A stretch of 64,000 bases of DNA, from contig JAETXT010000005.1 in the NCBI GenBank assembly GCA_019188255.1, forward strand, positions 2,294,001-2,358,000. Direction: 5' to 3'. How positions within the stretch are numbered: the first letter of the stretch is position 1; every line of letters starts with the position of its first letter. The position numbers were made by a program, and so were the translations under genes. Positions 57,884 through 64,000 of this stretch are shown piece by piece. This DNA comes from Verticillium longisporum (taxonomy: Eukaryota; Ascomycota; Sordariomycetes; Glomerellales; Plectosphaerellaceae). The notes beneath the pieces were generated by a model. It was not told where the DNA came from. It saw only the letters and a program-made list of their open reading frames with translations, and ran no database searches.

Positions 57884-60737
57884 TGTGTGGTTGTGTGAGG
57901 TAGGTCTTGCGGGTTTCTTTGGGGTTTGTGGTTTTGGATTGTCTCGATATCGAGCTGGCAGGAAGTCTTGTCAGTGGCCGATGAGAAATACTGGTGTTGT
58001 TCGCTTTCAAAGCGGGATTGCGTGGTTGAGAAGCTCAAGCACAACTGCGAGAAGGTGAGGACAGCGGCAGTACGGCGGATCGACTCGAGAGAGAGGCTCT
58101 CTTGAACCAAAGTTGGGGCAGGTGGGCGGCTTGAGGGGGTGAAGATTGAGTGCGAGGACGAGTTCGACTTACCGGCTACAATGGTGGTGCGGGCAGAGTT
58201 CCTGGGTATCAAGCGATGATCAGGAAAGTCGAGGCGGTGAAGGAAGAAGAAGGATGAGGCAGGTTTGATGATTGGGATGCACAGGAGGTGGAAGGATGGC
58301 AGCTGTGAGGTGTGAGGTGGAGGGAGAAGATCGTCAGCCTTTCAAAAATTTGGTCGCCCGACACAGCAGCTGAGTGTTGGTCCAGGATTCGGGTCGCTGG
58401 GGGACCTGAATTGGGTGGGTAGAGGGGGTGAGGGGGTGAGGGGGTGATTGAGGCGCTGACGGTCTGGTGGGCGGTGGGCAGCAGGCCATCCACTCAGTCA
58501 GTCAGTCCAGTCAGTGGGCGATTGAGAGGACGGGACGGACAGGTACAGGGGCATGCGCTAACCACGCCAAACCTGAAAGCCTTTGGGGGATGTGCAAGAG
58601 GTGCAGGGAGGGACCTCCCGGTGGAGACAAGTACCGGTACTTCAGGTCCCAAACGGTTGTTGAGGTTTGAGTGGACCCCAACTTGCAGCAGACCCCCTAC
58701 CCCTCCAGCCCCGCCGTTGGAGCTTCACCTCAACCCACTGGACCTCTTCACCCATACCTCCCTTTCTGCCTCAAAGCGGTGTCGCAGCTAGTGGCTGTAA
58801 CATTGCTGTCCAATCCTCGCTGTCAATGAAGTTTTGGGCACCCTGCTGCTGTCATTGGGCCTATCTAGGCATGGCGAGCTCTTGTTCTGTATCCTGGTAG
58901 CCCAGCCCTAAGCAAGTGGCCTCTCCCGCCCATGGAGGGGCAAAGGCAAGACACAGCCATCGAGGTGTGTGTGTGTCAAGCTCTGGAGGGCTGATGCTTG
59001 CGGGAGCTCCTCGAGGGACCCACCTATCGAGGGGCAAGGATGGGTGGGGAATGCACCCCCAGTCCCGGCAGCCCGCGGACGACCCGACGGTGGGACAATT
59101 TATTGAACAACCTGCGTCACCAAGTGCATCCAGCCTGGACAGCCCCTCGATGCGGTGTGCGAGGTGGTGCGTTGCCCCCTCCGAAGGCCGGTAGCCGGCG
59201 GACTCGGATGGGGACCACCGACAGAGGGAGTGCAGCTCGGAGCTTAGGCCGGGCATCAGTGGCGGTCACTCTCGGGTCGGAGGTGTGGATAAACAGGCTC
59301 ACGTATGCGTCCAGTTCATCCATCATCGATCGGGGGACGGAGCAGAGGGAAGGGGAGAACAGGGTCACATCATCTGTGTGGCTTTGCATCCTTCCGTCGT
59401 CTCTCTTCTCCTTGGACTGCAACACGCCTCACTCAGGTACCCGATATCGCAGAGAGGGGATTTTTTTTGGGGATGCAGTTTTTTCCCCTAGGGGCTTTCG
59501 ACGAGAGAAATTACGAGGTCCCTGGATCCTGGCGCGGATGGTGCAGGCGCAGCGGCAGCGGGCTCGACGGGAAACAGGGTGGGGACCAGGTACCGGTACC
59601 TTGGGGCCACGGTCTCGGACCACACCCTAAAGCCAGGCCAGAGACACGACGCGCCATTGTCTCTGCGCCATGAGTGAGGTGGTGGCACTGGATTGGCGGC
59701 GGGCCAGGTCTCGTCTGCGTGGCAGTCAGTCAACAACTGAAGGGTTGTTGAACGTCGAGGCCCCCCTTTCCCTTCCCGCATCCTCTCCCCATCGCCAATC
59801 GCTGTTCCCCAACTTTCTGACCGCCTACTGCTGAGTGCTGACTTCACTGCGTGTGGCCAACAGATTTCACCCCCCTTGGATCGACTCGAGTTGCTTTGCC
59901 TGAACGACCGAGCTAGCTACCTTGCCTCCCAAGTACCACCTCACTCACGCAAACGAACGAATGCCCACCAGCCAACCATCAGCCAAACATTTGAACAATT
60001 TCTTTCCTTGGGGTCGCCAGATCAACTGTCTTCTTCGACCGCCCCTTTTTCTTTCCATTCCATTCCCTCTCACACCATTCACCTCCCCCCCCCTCCAATC
60101 TTCCATACTCTCTCGCCATCAACGTCAGAGACCCTGCTTCCTCTCCGTATCACCAGCAATTGCAAGCAACAAACGTCTTGCTGCCCGGTCAGAGACCCTC
60201 TATTGTAAGTCGATCCAAAAACTCCCTGATACAAACAAAGAGCTCTTTTTCTCGAAGCAAGGCATCTTTCGTTGTTGCTTGCGCTGGAGCTTTCTTTCCC
60301 AACCGAACCCCCATGCCAGATTTGAACCCCTGTACCGCTTGGACCCACCGACTTTTTTTTGGTGGTGCCCAGGTGAAGTGCCCCCCCCTACGGGTCCCCC
60401 AGCACTTACCGGCCGCCGGACAGTCTCGCTGCGAATCTGGCTGGGGTCCCACGAATTCAGCTTGCACCAAATTCCCCTTCCATTCCTCTCCTGAATTCTT
60501 ACTCCTCCTCATCCCACCCGCTGTCCACACCTTTGCTCCGTGCAACTTCTTCCCCTTCTCCCAGTCCTCCATCGTCGAGTCTACCATACTCGAACCCCTC
60601 CATCGCCGTTCACGATACCTTCGTCTGGGCGTTAATTGTCAGGTTTCTCCCCGCTGACCTCTTCTGCCTCGCCAGAATTTTACCTTGAGATACCCACCAA
60701 ACCGATCCGGGAGCTCAACTCCGACCACACCTCCATC
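57884..60737. promoter_or_regulatory. Shared acl1/acl2 bidirectional promoter
   Basis: This 2.85-kb gap has no credible gene. CCAAT boxes at 58810-58814 and 59795-59799 could bind the HAP complex. Palindromes of the type GTACCGGTAC occur at about 58630-58641 and 59588-59601. A GTAAGT site near 58170 on the acl2 side suggests a leader intron. The acl1 side is strongly C/T-rich from about 59750 to the ATG. The tandem GAGGGGGT repeat at 58420-58446 lies inside. The layout would allow the two subunits to be co-expressed. Confidence 0.6.
58420..58446. repeat. Tandem GAGGGGGT repeat, about three units
   Basis: A short G-rich tandem array lies in the acl promoter gap. A G-quadruplex on the plus strand is possible, since four runs of five G are spaced by three bases. 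Confidence 0.65.
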
Positions 60738-62794
60738 ATGTCTTCTACCACCAAGCCCGGCGGCCTCTCCGCCAACGACAAGATTCAGCGTTTCGCTGCG
60801 CCCAGCCGCCCTCTGAGCCCCCTCCCCTCACACGCCCTCTTCAACGACAAGACTCGATGCTTCGTCTACGGCCTGCAGCCCCGCGCTGTCCAGGGCATGC
60901 TTGACTTCGACTTCATTTGCAAGCGCAAGACCCCCTCCGTTGCCGGCATCATCTACACTTTCGGTGGTCAGTTCGTGAGCAAGATGTACTGGGGTACCAG
61001 CGAGACTCTCCTGCCTGTCTACCAGGAGGTCCCTAAGGCCATCGCCAAGCACCCCGACGTTGACACTGTCGTCAACTTTGCCTCGTCTCGCAGTGTCTAC
61101 AGCTCTACCATGGAGCTCATGGAGTTCCCCCAGGTCAAGACCATTGCCATCATTGCCGAGGGTGTCCCTGAGCGCGTAGGTTCTCCCCCCTTCTTCATCC
61201 TCTGCGTCTTGCCTGCTGAGGAAGGCCATGGGCATTGGTTGACTCCGCTGACACAATCATCTAGCGCGCCCGTGAGATCGCCCACAAGGCCGCCAAGAAG
61301 GGTATCACCATCATTGGCCCTGCCACCGTCGGTGGCATCAAGCCTGGCTGCTTCAAGATCGGTAACACTGGTGGTATGATGGACAACATCGTTGCCTCCA
61401 AGCTGTACCGCAAGGGCTCCGTCGGCTACGTGTCCAAGTCCGGTGGCATGTCCAACGAGCTGAACAACATCATTTCCAACAACACCGATGGTGTGTACGA
61501 GGGTGTCGCCATTGGTGGTGACAGGTACCCCGGAACCACCTTCATCGACCATCTGCTCAGGTACCAGGCCGACCCCGAGTGCAAGGTTCTCGTCCTACTC
61601 GGCGAGGTTGGAGGTGTCGAAGAATACAAGGTCATCAAGGCCGTCGAGGAGGGTGTCATCACCAAGCCCATTGTTGCCTGGGCCATTGGTACCTGCGCAA
61701 GCATGTTCAAGACTGAGGTTCAATTCGGCCACGCCGGTGCCTTTGCCAACTCCACGCTCGAGACTGCCAAGACCAAGAACGAGAAGATGAAGGAGGCTGG
61801 TTTCCACGTCCCTGACACCTTTGAGGACATGCCCAACGTCCTCAAGCAGGTCTACGACAAGCTCGTCGCTGACGGCACCATCAAGCCCCAGCCTGAGCCC
61901 GTTGTTCCCAAGATCCCCATTGACTACTCTTGGGCTCAGGAGCTCGGCCTCATCCGTAAGCCCGCTGCCTTCATCTCCACCATCTCCGACGACCGTGGCC
62001 AGGAGCTTCTTTACGCTGGCATGCCCATCTCGGACGTGTTCAAGGAGGAGATCGGTATTGGTGGTGTCATGTCTCTGCTGTGGTTCCGCCGCCGTCTTCC
62101 TGACTACGCCTCCAAGTTCCTTGAGATGGTTCTCATGCTTACCGCCGATCACGGTCCCGCTGTGTCTGGTGCCATGAACACTATCATCACCACCCGTGCC
62201 GGCAAGGACCTGATCTCCTCGCTGGTCGCTGGTCTCCTGACCATTGGTTCCCGCTTCGGTGGTGCCCTCGACGGTGCCGCTGAGGAGTTCACCAAGGCGT
62301 TCGACAAGGGCCTCAGTCCCCGTGAGTTCGTCGACACCATGCGCAAGCAGAACAAGCTCATCCCCGGTATTGGCCACCGTGTCAAGTCCCGCAACAACCC
62401 CGATCTCCGTGTCGAGCTCGTCAAGGAGTACGTCAAGGCCAAGTTCCCCAGCTCCAAGCTGCTCGACTATGCCCTGGCCGTCGAGAGCGTCACCACCTCG
62501 AAGAAGGACAACCTGATTCTGAACGTCGACGGCTGCATCGCTGTCTGCTTCGTGGATCTTGTCCGCAACTGCGGTGCCTTCTCTGCCGAGGAGGCCGAGG
62601 ACTACCTCAAGATGGGTGTGCTCAACGGTCTCTTCGTTCTCGGCCGTTCCATCGGTCTTATTGCTCACTACCTCGACCAGAAGAGGCTGCGCACTGGTCT
62701 TTACCGTCACCCCTGGGACGACATCACCTACATCCTGCCCCAGCTCGGTGGCGGCGCGCCTGGCGCCGAGGGCCGTGTCGAGGTGCAGATGTGA
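60738..62794 (+). CDS. acl1: ATP-citrate lyase subunit 1
   Basis: Two exons (60738-61175, 61265-62794) joined over an 89-nt intron give 655 aa, intact throughout. The start at 60738 is set by the family N-terminus ([20 protein letters not shown]). It matches the C-terminal half of animal ACLY: a CoA-binding Rossmann region ([28 protein letters not shown]), the [10 protein letters not shown] motif, and the phosphohistidine loop [10 protein letters not shown] with the active His near residue 302. The citrate-synthase-like C-terminal domain has [29 protein letters not shown] and [11 protein letters not shown]. It works as a hetero-oligomer with subunit 2 in the cytosol to supply acetyl-CoA for lipids, sterols and histone acetylation. 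Sordaria macrospora acl1 mutants are blocked in fruiting-body development (known from the literature). Confidence 0.97.
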
Positions 62795-63045
62795 GGGAAG
62801 TAATGAATGGAAAAGAAGGGCTCGGGCAAGAGCCGGGCACAGGCGTGGGGCGGATTTGATAATAGAGCAATGGAGCAATGGAATACCTCGCCCGGCCAAG
62901 AGGGTGCCGGTGCTAGAGGATGCTTTGTATGACAAGCTACGTGTATGTACTGTTGAGGAGCTTAGATCGCTACAAAGTATGACATTTTACGACGCCTGGA
63001 CGTGTGATGGTCTAATGTTGTGACGTGATCCATTGGAAATTTGGC

Positions 63046-64000
63046 TCACGCATCCTCGAACCATCTGCTCTGGTAGAGCTCGGCGCCTGAACCAGCCCGT
63101 ATATCGGACTGACAGTCTGCGCTCTCGTCCGCGCTACCCAACTTGCGCCTTACCTCATATATCATCTCCTCACTGACGACCGTATCTTCATGATTGGCCC
63201 CGAGCAACTCTGTCTGGCCATCAACCACTTTGACCAGGAGAGCTTCGGCCTCTTGCCATCGGCTTCGAGCCATGTACACCTCGGCCAAGACCTGCATGTC
63301 AACAACCGCATCGCCGTGTTCGTCCCCAAGCAGCGATTCTTTCCCTTTGATGACTCTTGGCAATATTTCTTCGGCCTCTTCCCACCTGGCCTGTTTCCCG
63401 AATATCCCCGCGAGGTCCGACATGCTCGTCAAGGTCAACAGGTGGTCGGCCCCTCGCGTCTTCTCCCGCACGGCGACGACCCGGCGCAGCAGCGCCTCGG
63501 ACCTTGCATACTGGCCGTGAGCGCCGAGCATGCCGGCGAGGTCGTACATGCACGTGGCTGTGTCGTCGTCCTCTGGGCCGAGCGCCTCCTCGTGCAGCTT
63601 CAGGACGTGGGTCAGCATCTCACGTGCCCCAGACTCGTGGCCGGCAGACCAGAGGATCTCGGAGGCCATGCGGCGCATGCTGGCAAGGCTGGACGCGTGC
63701 TTTTCTCCGAGCACTCGTTTGCGGGTCTCGATGACGTGGAGGAAGGATTGCTCGGCCTTGAGAAGCTTCCCCTGTCTTGCGTGTGCTGTAGCTAGCTCTT
63801 CCGCGCATTCTAGCGTTTTCTGATCTTCCTCGCCAAGGGTCTGCTGATATACGTCGAGTGTTTGCGAGAGAAGGGCTTCGGCCTCGGCGAGCCTGTCCAT
63901 GGCTAGGAATATTGAGCCTAGCTTTGCGGTGACGTTCAGGGTAAGTGGATGATCGTTGCCGAGGCGGTGCCTGAGTATTGCCCTCTCGGCCTCGCAAAAG
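63046..64000 (-). CDS. Kinesin-light-chain-type TPR protein, partial
   Basis: The C-terminal part of a larger protein; the frame stays open through the window end, so the start is outside. At least six 42-residue TPR units of kinesin-light-chain type are visible, with motifs such as LLSQTLDVYQQTLGEEDQKT, VIETRKRVLGEKHASS, VLKLHEEALGPEDDDTATC and VVAVREKTRGADHLLTL. The C-terminus is a charged, non-repeat tail. In filamentous fungi such arrays commonly form the C-terminus of NLR-like proteins with an NB-ARC or NACHT domain and a variable N-terminal effector, used in self/non-self recognition; whether this one does cannot be seen here. Adjacent repeats are diverged, not near-identical copies. 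Confidence 0.8.
   Translation of the reverse strand, partial: FCEAERAILRHRLGNDHPLTLNVTAKLGSIFLAMDRLAEAEALLSQTLDVYQQTLGEEDQKTLECAEELATAHARQGKLLKAEQSFLHVIETRKRVLGEKHASSLASMRRMASEILWSAGHESGAREMLTHVLKLHEEALGPEDDDTATCMYDLAGMLGAHGQYARSEALLRRVVAVREKTRGADHLLTLTSMSDLAGIFGKQARWEEAEEILPRVIKGKESLLGDEHGDAVVDMQVLAEVYMARSRWQEAEALLVKVVDGQTELLGANHEDTVVSEEMIYEVRRKLGSADESADCQSDIRAGSGAELYQSRWFEDA

Noticed and set aside
58998..59630. 210-codon plus frame in the acl promoter
   Set aside because: Low-complexity, no domain, overlapped by three other frames; promoter function is the simpler reading.
61595..62935. 446-codon minus frame opposite acl1
   Set aside because: A shadow frame of a highly codon-biased gene; acl1 on the plus strand is certain.

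Overview
The window is nuclear DNA of a filamentous ascomycete, most likely a Sordariomycete. The main evidence is the head-to-head pair of split ATP-citrate lyase subunit genes, together with short 50-120 nt GT-AG introns with CTAAC/CTGAC-like branch points, GC-rich coding DNA, large intergenic spaces, and families typical of Pezizomycotina (Uds1 septation protein, Dsc2-like protein, secreted cupredoxin, MARVEL protein, kinesin-light-chain-type TPR protein). I could not fix the genus. No rRNA, CRISPR or prokaryotic-type feature was seen. Most genes are split by introns, so exon joins were worked out by hand from splice sites, reading phase and protein conservation.

Layout. 1-951: AT-rich edge and a broken sterol glucosyltransferase gene. 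1971-5053 (-): Uds1-domain coiled-coil protein. 6060-6934 (-): Dsc2/UBAC2-like membrane protein, divergent from 7654-8858 (+), a cis-prenyltransferase for dolichol synthesis. 9864-12136 (+): ING/PHD chromatin reader. A 4.1 kb gene-free stretch follows. 16245-18259 (+): LRR/F-box-like protein. 19926-20681 (+): MARVEL-like protein. 21053-22183 (+): five-TM fungal protein. 22589-24467 (-): Rud3-type golgin. 25.2-25.6 kb: decayed ORF. 25773-27577 (-): unknown protein. 27701-29098 (-): Nop15-like RRM protein, divergent from 29863-30684 (+), an SMN-like protein in five exons. 32993-34199 (+): secreted cupredoxin. 34854-35419 (-): SERF/4F5-like 68-aa protein. 37359-42132 (-): six-exon Pumilio protein. 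42.1-49.2 kb: gene desert ending in an AT-rich element with inverted terminal repeats. 49561-53106 (+): RNA polymerase III second-largest subunit. 53531-54549 (+): probable mitochondrial NTF2-like protein. 55215-55286 (-): tRNA-Thr(AGT). 55883-57883 (-) and 60738-62794 (+): acl2 and acl1 around a 2.85 kb shared promoter. 63046-64000 (-): TPR protein cut by the window end.

The genes are mostly housekeeping and act in separate pathways: RNA metabolism (RPC2, SMN, Nop15, Pumilio), Golgi/ER membranes (golgin, Dsc2-like, prenyltransferase), chromatin, septation, and cytosolic acetyl-CoA supply. Only acl1/acl2 form one enzyme.

Two observations matter most. First, seven otherwise well-conserved genes carry one-base contractions of short homopolymers, nine in all and nearly all in G/C runs. 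This looks like consensus error rather than gene loss, and naive gene calling would split or truncate these genes. Second, a ~550 bp AT-rich element at 48677-49227 has inverted ends identical over 34 bp and looks like a RIP-mutated non-autonomous DNA transposon. I found no convincing undescribed multi-gene system.
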